6,176 nt of DNA. Source: Clostridia bacterium (GTDB lineage: Bacteria; Bacillota; Clostridia; Oscillospirales; CAG-382). Positions 1 to 5,291 of this stretch are shown in pieces; position 1 is the first letter of the stretch, and each line of letters opens with the position of its first letter. A program made the translations under genes and the position numbers. Location: positions 1-6,176 of the forward strand of contig JAFYOG010000229.1 of the NCBI GenBank assembly GCA_017560285.1, in the 5' to 3' direction. The notes beneath the pieces are model-generated. The model had not been told where the DNA came from. It ran no database searches and worked only from the letters and a program-made list of their open reading frames with translations.

Positions 1-123
1 AGGCGCTTCGTCGGGGGTGCTTTCAAACGCCCAACCGTGAAGCAAAGATAAACCCGATGTCAGAACGATTGCGGCACAGGTGATTATTGTAGCGGTAATC
101 ATAATAAGAGTTCTGCTTTTCAT
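1..123 (-). CDS. Small exported or membrane protein, N-terminal part only (cut by the window edge)
   Basis: About 41 residues are visible. The protein begins MKSRTLIMITATIITCAAIV, a short basic start followed by a hydrophobic stretch at about residues 5-26, then a polar segment ending ESTPDEAP at the edge. That is a signal peptide or an N-terminal membrane anchor. The gene follows the histidine kinase stop at 188 on the same strand with no terminator between, so it is very probably the third gene of the two-component operon. The start at 121-123 has a perfect AGGAGG (131-136) seven bases upstream. An in-frame ATG at 148-150 adds nine residues (MKAQKGGEF) and has its own good site, AAGGAG at 159-164, eight bases upstream, so either start could be used. 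Function is not recognised; the position suggests an accessory or target of the two-component system, which is inference only. Confidence 0.75.
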   Translation of the reverse strand, partial: MKSRTLIMITATIITCAAIVLTSGLSLLHGWAFESTPDEAP

Positions 124-164
124 AAACTCTCCTCCTTTCTGTGCCTTCATTGTAATCACTCCTT
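121..164 (-). promoter_or_regulatory. Two stacked ribosome binding sites with two in-frame starts
   Basis: On the minus strand AAGGAG (159-164) precedes an ATG at 148-150 and AGGAGG (131-136) precedes an in-frame ATG at 121-123. Both spacings (8 and 7 bases) are good. The downstream Shine-Dalgarno sequence is therefore coding sequence (Lys-Gly-Gly-Glu) if the upstream start is used. The downstream start has the stronger match and gives a more typical signal peptide, so I chose it, but the upstream start cannot be excluded. Confidence 0.55.
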
Positions 165-187
165 ATTCTGGTTTTATTTGGGTTATG

Positions 188-1555
188 TTATGAAATTGTA
201 AATGTTACAACCGCCTTGGTACCCTTTCCAAAGTCGGAATAAAATTCTAATTTTGCCCCGTGGGCATCGGCAATCCGCTTGCAAAGCGAAAGCCCAAGCC
301 CCGTTCCGCCCTCATTGCGGGAACGGGATTTATCTGTGCGGTAAAAGGGCTCGGTTATATGCAAAAGCTGTTCGCTTGTCATACCCACCCCGTTATCGGT
401 AACCGAAACCGCCACCGATTGGTTAATTATTTCGCAACCGATAACCACAACCCCGCCGCCCCTGCAAGCCTTTATGGCGTTTTGGGCAAGGTTGCATATT
501 AAAAGCTCGGTTAATGCTTTATCGCAGCTTAGCATTAGGTTGGCTTTTGCATCGGCGCAAAGCTTTACACCCGCCTGCGCCGCAGAAACCGAAAGCTTCT
601 TTACCGCGCCGAATATCATTTCGCCCATATCGTTTTGGGTTATATAAATCTTGTTTTCCCGTATAAAAGCCTCGTCCAAAAGCCGTTCGCTAATGGTTTT
701 TAACCGTTCGGATTCCGAAATAATAAATTCCAAGGATTCCGCCTTTTCTTCCTCTTCTATATTGGCGTTAAGCAAATATTCCGCATAGCCCCGTATAGAG
801 GTTAAGGGGGTTCGCATTTCGTGGGCAAGGTTATCAAGCATTCTTTGCTTGGTTTTGTTTTCCTGCTCTAAGCTTTTTAACTGCTGCTCTATATGCTCTG
901 CCATACGGTTAAAATCTGCCGCCAAAAGCGAAAATTCGTCGTTGCCGTCTTCCTCTGCGCGGGCATTAAAATTGCCGTCGGCAATATTTTCGGTGGCGGT
1001 TCTAAGCTTTTCCAAGGGCTTAGATAGCTTTCTAAGCGCCAAATACAAGCAAACCGCCAAAACCGCCGATGCCCCCACCGATGCCGAAACGAAAACGACG
1101 CAGATGTTAAAAAAGTCTTTATCCAAATAGCTTACGTCCTTGGCATAGGTCAAAACGTACATACCGTCGTTTATGGGTTGTGCAATTACCAAATACCGCG
1201 CCCCGTTAGCCTTTTGGGTAGATGCTTTTTCGCCGTTTGGCACAAAAATCCCTTGGGGCAGGTTGTTAAAGCAATCCTTTTCGCCCTCGGTAAATGATAA
1301 ATAAACCCCTCTTTCGCTGTAAAAGCTGCCGTAGGTTTGCATTAACCGCAAATGCTGGGAGCTGTGGTTAAGAAATTCGCAATCCTTATAAAACGCCTCG
1401 GCAATAACCGAATATTCCTGTGTTGCAATATCCTCGGCGCTGTCCATATTGGTTTTATAGCTGTAAAAAGCCAACGCGAAAATACCGCTGTTAAAAAACA
1501 ACAAAAACAGCGCTAAGGTTACAATATAAATCTTTTCGCGGAATTTTAATCTCAT
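188..1555 (-). CDS. Membrane sensor histidine kinase (HAMP, HisKA, HATPase_c)
   Basis: This 455-residue protein is a class I sensor kinase that autophosphorylates on His and passes the phosphate to the response regulator encoded just upstream. Two membrane segments (about 9-31 and 149-173) bracket an extracytoplasmic sensor domain of roughly 115 residues that contains two cysteines (C59, C95). A HAMP linker follows at about 174-226, then the H-box LAHEMRTPL with phospho-acceptor H245, N-box residues N355 and N359, the G1 box DNGVGM (387-392), the F-box around FYRTDKS (404-410) and the G2 box GGTGLGL (416-422). All catalytic motifs are intact. The ATG overlaps the regulator's TGA stop (ATGA, 1552-1555) and its own Shine-Dalgarno match is weak, so translation is probably coupled to that of the regulator. 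The architecture resembles PhoR- and BaeS-like kinases, but the signal it senses cannot be read from the sequence. Confidence 0.96.
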   Translation of the reverse strand: MRLKFREKIYIVTLALFLLFFNSGIFALAFYSYKTNMDSAEDIATQEYSVIAEAFYKDCEFLNHSSQHLRLMQTYGSFYSERGVYLSFTEGEKDCFNNLPQGIFVPNGEKASTQKANGARYLVIAQPINDGMYVLTYAKDVSYLDKDFFNICVVFVSASVGASAVLAVCLYLALRKLSKPLEKLRTATENIADGNFNARAEEDGNDEFSLLAADFNRMAEHIEQQLKSLEQENKTKQRMLDNLAHEMRTPLTSIRGYAEYLLNANIEEEEKAESLEFIISESERLKTISERLLDEAFIRENKIYITQNDMGEMIFGAVKKLSVSAAQAGVKLCADAKANLMLSCDKALTELLICNLAQNAIKACRGGGVVVIGCEIINQSVAVSVTDNGVGMTSEQLLHITEPFYRTDKSRSRNEGGTGLGLSLCKRIADAHGAKLEFYSDFGKGTKAVVTFTIS

Positions 1556-2199
1556 AGCTCGAACCTGTATCCGGTTTTATAAAGTGTTTTTAAACGGTCC
1601 TTCAGCCCAAGCTTGGCGCGAATTTGCCTTATGTGTACGTCGATAGTGCGGGAATCGCCCTCGTAATCGTAACCCCAAACCAGCATCAAAAGCTTATCGC
1701 GGGATAATGCTATGTTTCGGTTGGTAACCAAGGTTTCCAACAGCCCGTATTCCTTGGGGGTAAGTATAACCTCTTCCTCGTTGCGGTAAACCTTTCTTGC
1801 CGAAAAATCTATTAAAATATCGTCAAAGGCAAGCTTTTGGTCTTCGCGCTTGGTGCGGCGCAAAACCGCCTTTACCCGCAGCAAAAGCTCTTGTATCTCG
1901 AAGGGCTTTACAATATAATCGTCTGCCCCAAGGCTTAACCCCTTTAATCTGTCGCTTAACCGTTCCTTTGCGGTAACGAATATAACCGGGGTGTTCCCCG
2001 AAAGCTCTATAAGCTCGAACCCCGACATTTCGGGCAGCATAATATCAAAAATCATAAGGTCAAAGCTTTCGGATTCTATTATCCGCGCGGCAGTAAGACC
2101 GTCCCCCGCGCCAACGCAGGTGTGGCCCACAAGCTCTAAATTGCGCATTATTAAATTCCGTATGGGACGTTCGTCCTCTGCTATTAAAATCTTTGCCAT
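1552..2199 (-). CDS. OmpR/PhoB-family response regulator
   Basis: This 215-residue DNA-binding response regulator is of normal length for the family. The receiver domain (about 1-115) has the acidic pair E8/D9, the phospho-acceptor D52 in MIFDIMLPEMSG, the switch Thr T76 in VTAKE and the conserved K98 in VKPFE. The C-terminal winged helix (about 120-215) has the usual LTPKEYGLLE motif, a WGYDYEGDSRTIDVHI recognition-helix region and the terminal TGYRFEL strand. It is the first gene of an operon with the histidine kinase, which it overlaps by 4 bases. The start at 2197-2199 has an AAGGCGGTGA Shine-Dalgarno sequence shortly upstream. A TATAAT -10 box at 2220-2225 and direct repeats upstream suggest it is transcribed from its own promoter and may regulate itself. 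Target genes are unknown; the small exported protein downstream of the kinase is a natural candidate. Confidence 0.96.
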   Translation of the reverse strand: MAKILIAEDERPIRNLIMRNLELVGHTCVGAGDGLTAARIIESESFDLMIFDIMLPEMSGFELIELSGNTPVIFVTAKERLSDRLKGLSLGADDYIVKPFEIQELLLRVKAVLRRTKREDQKLAFDDILIDFSARKVYRNEEEVILTPKEYGLLETLVTNRNIALSRDKLLMLVWGYDYEGDSRTIDVHIRQIRAKLGLKDRLKTLYKTGYRFEL

Positions 2200-2219
2200 T
2201 CTATCACCGCCTTTTGCTT

Positions 2220-2248
2220 ATTATAACACATATTTGTGTTGAATTTGT
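2220..2248 (-). promoter_or_regulatory. Promoter of the response regulator operon, with a tandem direct repeat at -35
   Basis: Read on the minus strand there is a perfect TATAAT -10 box at 2220-2225. The hexamer 17 bases upstream (2243-2248) is ACAAAT, a poor -35, and the same hexamer recurs at 2232-2237, exactly 11 bases away. A two-copy direct repeat with an 11-bp period over a weak -35 is the arrangement known for OmpR/PhoB/PhoP-type regulators, so this is a candidate autoregulatory site. The 5' leader would be short, roughly 12-15 bases. The -10 call is good; the operator assignment is inference in an AT-rich region. Confidence 0.6.
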
Positions 2249-2253
2249 TATAA
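2221..2253. repeat. Nested inverted repeats in the response regulator promoter
   Basis: An outer inverted repeat of 8-bp arms, TTATAACA (2221-2228) and TGTTATAA (2246-2253), encloses an inner one, AACACA (2225-2230) with TGTGTT (2235-2240). They overlap the -10 box and the spacer of the promoter read toward the response regulator. Such symmetry could be a repressor operator. It also overlaps the 11-bp direct repeat, so the two readings compete, and AT-rich composition makes chance occurrence possible. Confidence 0.45.
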
Positions 2254-2258
2254 AAAGC

Positions 2259-2296
2259 AAAAAAACCTTACGAGACGGTTTCGGCTCGTAAGGTTT
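2259..2296 (-). terminator. Rho-independent terminator that overlaps the end of the anti-sigma gene
   Basis: The arms AAACCTTACGAG (2263-2274) and CTCGTAAGGTTT (2285-2296) are perfectly complementary over 12 bp, with a 10-base loop that can add two more pairs. In the minus-strand transcript the hairpin is followed by an uninterrupted T tract of seven (2259-2265, its first three bases inside the stem) and then another T5 run (2252-2256). The stop codon TAA of the anti-sigma gene (2268-2270) lies inside the 3' arm and the last codons form the 5' arm and loop. It should end the sigma operon and insulate the two-component operon that starts immediately downstream. Confidence 0.92.
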
Positions 2297-3032
2297 GGCT
2301 GTCGGTTATTGTAAAGCTGTCGATAATTTGCTTTGCGTTTTCTACGCTTTCTGCCAAAAACGTATAGGTGTTATCGCCGATAACGCCCTTTGTCAAATAA
2401 AGGTTCTCGTCTTTGCCGTATATATTTCGTCTTATAACGAAATCCGTTCCCCACGCGGTATAAATAACATCGTCGGGTACATTTTCTATAGGCTGTTTGT
2501 AATGAAAATCCACCCAGAATTTTTTGTCCGAATCGTAAACTTTTGTAAACTGCAGATTGTTAAATTCAATTTGCGTTTCCAAATCCGACGGTCGCACGTA
2601 ATAACGGATGTTATAAATCACCGAAAGCCCGTCGCAGGAATCAAGCTCGGCAGGGTAATAAAAATCCGTTCCGATAATTTTGGCGATATCGGATATCTCT
2701 GATACGTATCCGCCGTCTTTATGGTATACGTCGTCGATAAAGCAAATGTTTTGCTCTTTGGAACAGCTGTCGCTTACCACGGGTGCCGCTTCTATGCCGA
2801 GAAAGCCTTTAATTTGCGTTCCCAGTGCCGTGTTATCCAAAGCGAACGCCAAGGTTGCTCCTGCGGTCAGGAACAATACGCACAGGGCAACGGCAGGTAT
2901 AATTTTCCATACGCCCAAACTGCTTTTACGGGAGGCTTTATCGGTTACGCCGGCGGCAGATAAAAAATCGTTTTTCGGTTTGCAGGGAATTTTATCAAAA
3001 TCTTTTTTTATTCCGCGTTTAATGCTTTTCAA
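2268..3032 (-). CDS. Single-pass membrane anti-sigma factor candidate with an extracytoplasmic sensor domain
   Basis: This 254-residue protein follows the ECF sigma gene by 9 bases, the usual place for a cognate anti-sigma. A short basic cytosolic part (about 1-42) precedes one membrane helix (about 43-65) and an extracytoplasmic region. The C-terminal domain (about 98-241) is homologous to the secreted protein encoded at 3576-4226, sharing FIDDV, YYP, RYYV, FNNLQF, RNIY-like and IIDS blocks. It loosely recalls DUF4367-type domains of Firmicute anti-sigma proteins, a memory-based comparison only. No HxxxCxxC zinc anti-sigma motif is present. Cysteines C90, C97 and C133 lie outside the membrane and could pair. 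The start is TTG (3030-3032), chosen because AGGAGG at 3038-3043 sits five bases upstream. The last 13 or so residues after the conserved IIDSF are encoded largely by the terminator hairpin. The anti-sigma role is inferred from context and topology. Confidence 0.82.
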   Translation of the reverse strand: MKSIKRGIKKDFDKIPCKPKNDFLSAAGVTDKASRKSSLGVWKIIPAVALCVLFLTAGATLAFALDNTALGTQIKGFLGIEAAPVVSDSCSKEQNICFIDDVYHKDGGYVSEISDIAKIIGTDFYYPAELDSCDGLSVIYNIRYYVRPSDLETQIEFNNLQFTKVYDSDKKFWVDFHYKQPIENVPDDVIYTAWGTDFVIRRNIYGKDENLYLTKGVIGDNTYTFLAESVENAKQIIDSFTITDSQTLRAETVS

Positions 3033-3044
3033 TTCGTCCTCCTA
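3033..3044 (-). promoter_or_regulatory. Ribosome binding site fused to the sigma stop codon, deciding a TTG start
   Basis: On the minus strand the sigma gene's TAG stop (3042-3044) is also the first bases of TAGGAGG, so the AGGAGG Shine-Dalgarno sequence (3038-3043) of the anti-sigma gene overlaps the stop of the sigma gene. TTG at 3030-3032 follows after five bases. Ribosomes terminating on sigma would be placed at the anti-sigma start, which fits translational coupling of the pair, with a weak start codon lowering anti-sigma yield. Confidence 0.75.
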
Positions 3045-3557
3045 ATCGTAATATTTTTTAAGCTTGCCTACGCCGCGTTGATAGAGCTTTTCCGATGCGG
3101 CGGCGGTTATATCCAAAATCTCTGCGATTTCCTTGTGCTTGCATTTGCAGTATACCTTTAATACGATAACCTCCCGTTCTTTATCCGAAAGGGTGCTTAA
3201 CGCTTCCAAATAGATATACCGCGCTTCCGCGTCGGTATCCGCGGAAACGGCGGATAAAACCTCGGCAGGGGCTTCCTTTTGGTTTTTCCGTATAAGGTTA
3301 TAGGCTTGATTTCTGGCGATAGAAAGTATCCAGGCGTGTGCATTTCCGCCGCCGTAGCTTTTGGCGCAGCGCAGTATTTCGCACAGCGTATTTTGCAGCA
3401 CGTCTTCGGCGTCGTGGGTGTTTTTTACCACCGACCAAGCCACCGAAAGTATTGCCCTGTGCATTTTATCGTAAATAACCGATAAGGCTTCGTTATCCCC
3501 GCAGGCAATAGCTTTTATTGAATTTTCACACGCCCGTTCGGATAATTTTTTCAACAT
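3042..3557 (-). CDS. ECF-type RNA polymerase sigma factor (sigma-70 family)
   Basis: This 171-residue protein has the two-domain layout and length of extracytoplasmic-function sigma factors. Sigma region 2 spans about 24-91, with the DAEDVLQNTLCEIL helix (49-62) and the WILSIARNQAYNLIRK helix (76-91) typical of regions 2.2-2.4. A short linker is followed by region 4 (about 118-168), with LSDKEREVIVLKVY and the helix-turn-helix HKEIAEILDITAAASEKLYQR. The recognition-helix turn reads TAAASEKL where many relatives have GTVKSRL, which may reflect its own -35 preference. It lies between the secreted homologue (18 bases upstream) and the anti-sigma (9 bases downstream) and should be held inactive at the membrane by the latter. 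A moderate Shine-Dalgarno match (AAGGGCG) precedes the ATG at 3555-3557. The ECF subgroup cannot be assigned here. Confidence 0.94.
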   Translation of the reverse strand: MLKKLSERACENSIKAIACGDNEALSVIYDKMHRAILSVAWSVVKNTHDAEDVLQNTLCEILRCAKSYGGGNAHAWILSIARNQAYNLIRKNQKEAPAEVLSAVSADTDAEARYIYLEALSTLSDKEREVIVLKVYCKCKHKEIAEILDITAAASEKLYQRGVGKLKKYYD

Positions 3558-3575
3558 ACGCTGCGCCCTTATTAA

Positions 3576-4226
3576 TTACTGTTTCTTCAGACTGTCGATT
3601 ATAAGCTTTGCGGTTTCTGCACTGCAGGCGGTAAAGGAGTAGGTGTTTCCTTCTATACTGCCCTTTACCAGATACGCGTTGTTTGCGCTTGCGGAATAGA
3701 TATTTTTGCGAATAAGGAATTCACCGCCGTGAGCGTTATAGAAGCTATCTTCGGGCATAGGCTCGTAGTAGCTGTCTATATAGTCAATATCTATCCAAAA
3801 ATGCTCCAAAACGTCGTTCATATAATTAAATTGCAGATTGTTAAAGCTGCCGCTTTGGGTTTTGTCGCCGTGGGCAACGTAATATCTTTGATTATAAAGC
3901 ACGCTCAGCAAGCCGCCTATGGGCAGGGTATCAAAATCGGGATAATATAATTCCTTCTCTAAATATGTGGATATATCCGCAAAGCTCTTCATCGTTTTAT
4001 ACCCGTCCTGATAATCGCCGTTTACGTCGTCGATAAATATAATATCAAAGTCAGGCAGGTTTGTAAAGCCGCCGCTTGCCGATATATCCTCGCTTACGTC
4101 GGGGGCGTCGGTGATATCGGCGGTGATTTCGTCTTCGGTGGCTTGATTTGCCGCCGTTGCCCAAGCCGTAAAGGATAGGGAAATGGCCAATGCCGTCAGT
4201 AATGCTGCAAATATTTTCAGTTTCAT
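3576..4226 (-). CDS. Secreted homologue of the anti-sigma sensor domain, first gene of the sigma operon
   Basis: The 216-residue protein starts with a clear signal peptide (basic K2 and K4, hydrophobic core about 5-19, cleavage expected after the ATA at 23-25). An acidic Thr/Ser/Asp linker follows (about 27-55). No other membrane helix and no lipobox cysteine are seen, so the mature product should be released or held in the wall. The rest (about 64-212) matches the extracytoplasmic domain of the anti-sigma encoded at 2268-3032 almost end to end, with shared FIDDV, ELYYP/DFYYP, LSV-YN-RYYV, FNNLQF, FW-D-Y, IR-NIY and AK-IIDS. The mature protein has only one cysteine (C201). The ATG at 4224-4226 has AAGGAG (4234-4239) at good spacing, and the stop is 18 bases before the sigma gene. 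I infer a regulatory partner of the sigma/anti-sigma pair (decoy, ligand carrier or feedback signal); no function is established. Confidence 0.85.
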   Translation of the reverse strand: MKLKIFAALLTALAISLSFTAWATAANQATEDEITADITDAPDVSEDISASGGFTNLPDFDIIFIDDVNGDYQDGYKTMKSFADISTYLEKELYYPDFDTLPIGGLLSVLYNQRYYVAHGDKTQSGSFNNLQFNYMNDVLEHFWIDIDYIDSYYEPMPEDSFYNAHGGEFLIRKNIYSASANNAYLVKGSIEGNTYSFTACSAETAKLIIDSLKKQ

Positions 4227-4251
4227 AAATAAACTCCTTTCGTGTGTCGCT

Positions 4252-4263
4252 AACGTATACGTT
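4252..4263. repeat. Perfect 12-bp palindrome, candidate operator of the sigma operon
   Basis: AACGTATACGTT reads the same on both strands. On the plus strand its CGTATA (4254-4259) is repeated directly at 4264-4269, ten bases on. It sits just upstream of the Shine-Dalgarno sequence of the secreted protein gene, where a repressor could block transcription of the whole sigma operon. The binding factor is unknown and the operator role is inference. Confidence 0.4.
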
Positions 4264-4314
4264 CGTATATAAGTAACTTGGAAAGCGTTTTTTCGGACAA
4301 CCTGTTTTTTTGTA

Positions 4315-4343
4315 TTGCATTAATTACGGGATTGATTTATAAT
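4315..4343 (+). promoter_or_regulatory. Vegetative-type promoter of the methyltransferase-like gene
   Basis: TTGCAT (4315-4320) and a perfect TATAAT (4338-4343) are separated by exactly 17 bases. The -35 matches TTGACA only in its first three bases. The start codon at 4367 follows 23 bases after the -10, with AAGGA (4352-4356) as the ribosome binding site ten bases upstream of it. This would drive the gene and probably the lipoprotein downstream. Confidence 0.72.
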
Positions 4344-4366
4344 AACACCGTAAGGAAAGTGATATT

Positions 4367-5242
4367 ATGACACTTGAAGAAATTAAAATAAACAACAGCC
4401 GAATATTCGAAAGGCTATCTATATTACTTAACACACAGCCCGATTTTGTAACCGAGGAAATGGTTAACGAGCTAACAAAAAGCTTTGGGCTTTCGGTTTA
4501 CGATGCTTTTTCTTTGCTGTTTTGCGCCGCTTTGGGGTTCGATACCCAAATAGAGCAGGACCGCACCCTTTGGGAAAGCTACGCCCCCTATATGCTGCAC
4601 CACCTTGACGAAGCCGATTTTATAAACGACCTGTATTACAAGGCGGTTAGCATTAACAACGGCAAAACCGCAGGGGAATGGGAGCTTAAAGAGGATATTT
4701 TGCCCCCCTATTCCGCCTTTGTATGTAACGACCCGCTGTGCCTGCCCGACGGCAGAGTTATACCCCAAATCGGCTTTTTCGATACCACGTTCCGCTTCCT
4801 TTCGGTTTTGCAAAATGGCAGGGAATGGATGACGTTAATGCCCAACGAGCTTGTAACCCAGCGCGCCCCCATAAAAAAGGCGGCAGGCAGGGTTGCCACC
4901 TATGGCTTGGGGCTTGGCTATTTTGCCTTTATGTGCGCCTTAAAGGACGAAGTAGAAAGCGTTACGGTTATAGAACGGGACGAAAGTGTTATAACCCTTT
5001 TTAAAGAGATGCTGTTGCCCCAATTTGTAAACCCCCATAAAATACAAATAGTTTGCGCCGATGCCTTCGATTATGCAAAAAACGAAGCTCCCAATGCCGC
5101 TTTCGATTATATTTTTGCCGATATCTGGCACGACCCCTCCGACGGTGTAGACGCCTATAAAAAATTCAAATCCTTAGAGCATTTGTGCCCCAACACCAAG
5201 TTCGATTATTGGATAGAAGATACCTTAAAGCTGTATATGTAA
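4367..5242 (+). CDS. Methyltransferase-like protein with a spermidine-synthase-type Rossmann domain, function unknown
   Basis: The 291-residue protein has two parts. Residues 1 to about 160 are mostly helical-looking and unrecognised, ending in EWMTLMPNE. From about 170 there is a SAM-binding-type Rossmann fold: motif I VATYGLGLGYFAF (176-188) with the Gly-rich GLGLG loop, an acidic strand end VIERDE with E203, CADAFDYA with D232 after the next strand, and YIFADIWHD with D252 and D256 at the motif IV position. This order fits spermidine-synthase-like and related class I methyltransferase folds. The substrate cannot be told, and a non-catalytic role is possible. It has its own promoter, diverges from the sigma operon and is followed after 49 bases by a lipoprotein gene on the same strand. 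No signal peptide is present, so it should be cytosolic. The ATG is supported by AAGGA upstream. Confidence 0.8.
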   Translation: MTLEEIKINNSRIFERLSILLNTQPDFVTEEMVNELTKSFGLSVYDAFSLLFCAALGFDTQIEQDRTLWESYAPYMLHHLDEADFINDLYYKAVSINNGKTAGEWELKEDILPPYSAFVCNDPLCLPDGRVIPQIGFFDTTFRFLSVLQNGREWMTLMPNELVTQRAPIKKAAGRVATYGLGLGYFAFMCALKDEVESVTVIERDESVITLFKEMLLPQFVNPHKIQIVCADAFDYAKNEAPNAAFDYIFADIWHDPSDGVDAYKKFKSLEHLCPNTKFDYWIEDTLKLYM

Positions 5243-5291
5243 AGCCTGTCAATGTTGCTTTTTAAAAAAACAATTACATAAAGAGGTTATT

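Larger units (their letters stand above)
4227..4366. promoter_or_regulatory. Divergent intergenic region between the sigma operon and the methyltransferase-like gene
   Basis: The 140 bases must hold the promoter of the minus-strand sigma operon and that of the plus-strand gene at 4367. The plus-strand promoter is clear (see its own entry). For the minus strand I find only weak candidates such as TATATA at 4266-4271 without a matching -35, and no convincing AAC...CGT pair of the kind ECF sigma factors use. A perfect 12-bp palindrome lies at 4252-4263, 26 bases upstream of the sigma operon's first start codon. A T7 run lies at 4305-4311. No small gene is supported here. Confidence 0.6.

Noticed and set aside
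2295..3045. Plus-strand open frames opposite the anti-sigma gene.
   Set aside because: They lie antisense to a gene supported by homology to its neighbour, have no ribosome binding sites, and have no recognisable domains.
3576..4226. The secreted homologue as a truncated or degraded anti-sigma gene (pseudogene).
   Set aside because: It is a full open frame with an intact signal peptide, cleavage site, good ribosome binding site and conserved domain to the last helix, so it looks like a functional gene.
4051..4320. Minus-strand open frame of 89 codons covering the upstream region and the start of the secreted protein gene.
   Set aside because: Its ATG has no ribosome binding site, it reads the signal-peptide gene in another frame, and the protein looks like an out-of-frame translation (Arg-rich tail). 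The secreted protein has a clear signal peptide and homology.
4472..5131. Open frames in other frames of the methyltransferase-like gene on both strands.
   Set aside because: All lie inside a gene with a coherent Rossmann motif order, and none has start signals or a recognisable product.
5243..5291. Possible separate promoter for the lipoprotein (TTGCTT at 5255-5260 with CATAAA at 5277-5282).
   Set aside because: The -10 is poor, spacing is 16, and the region is simply A-rich. Read-through from the upstream gene is the simpler explanation.
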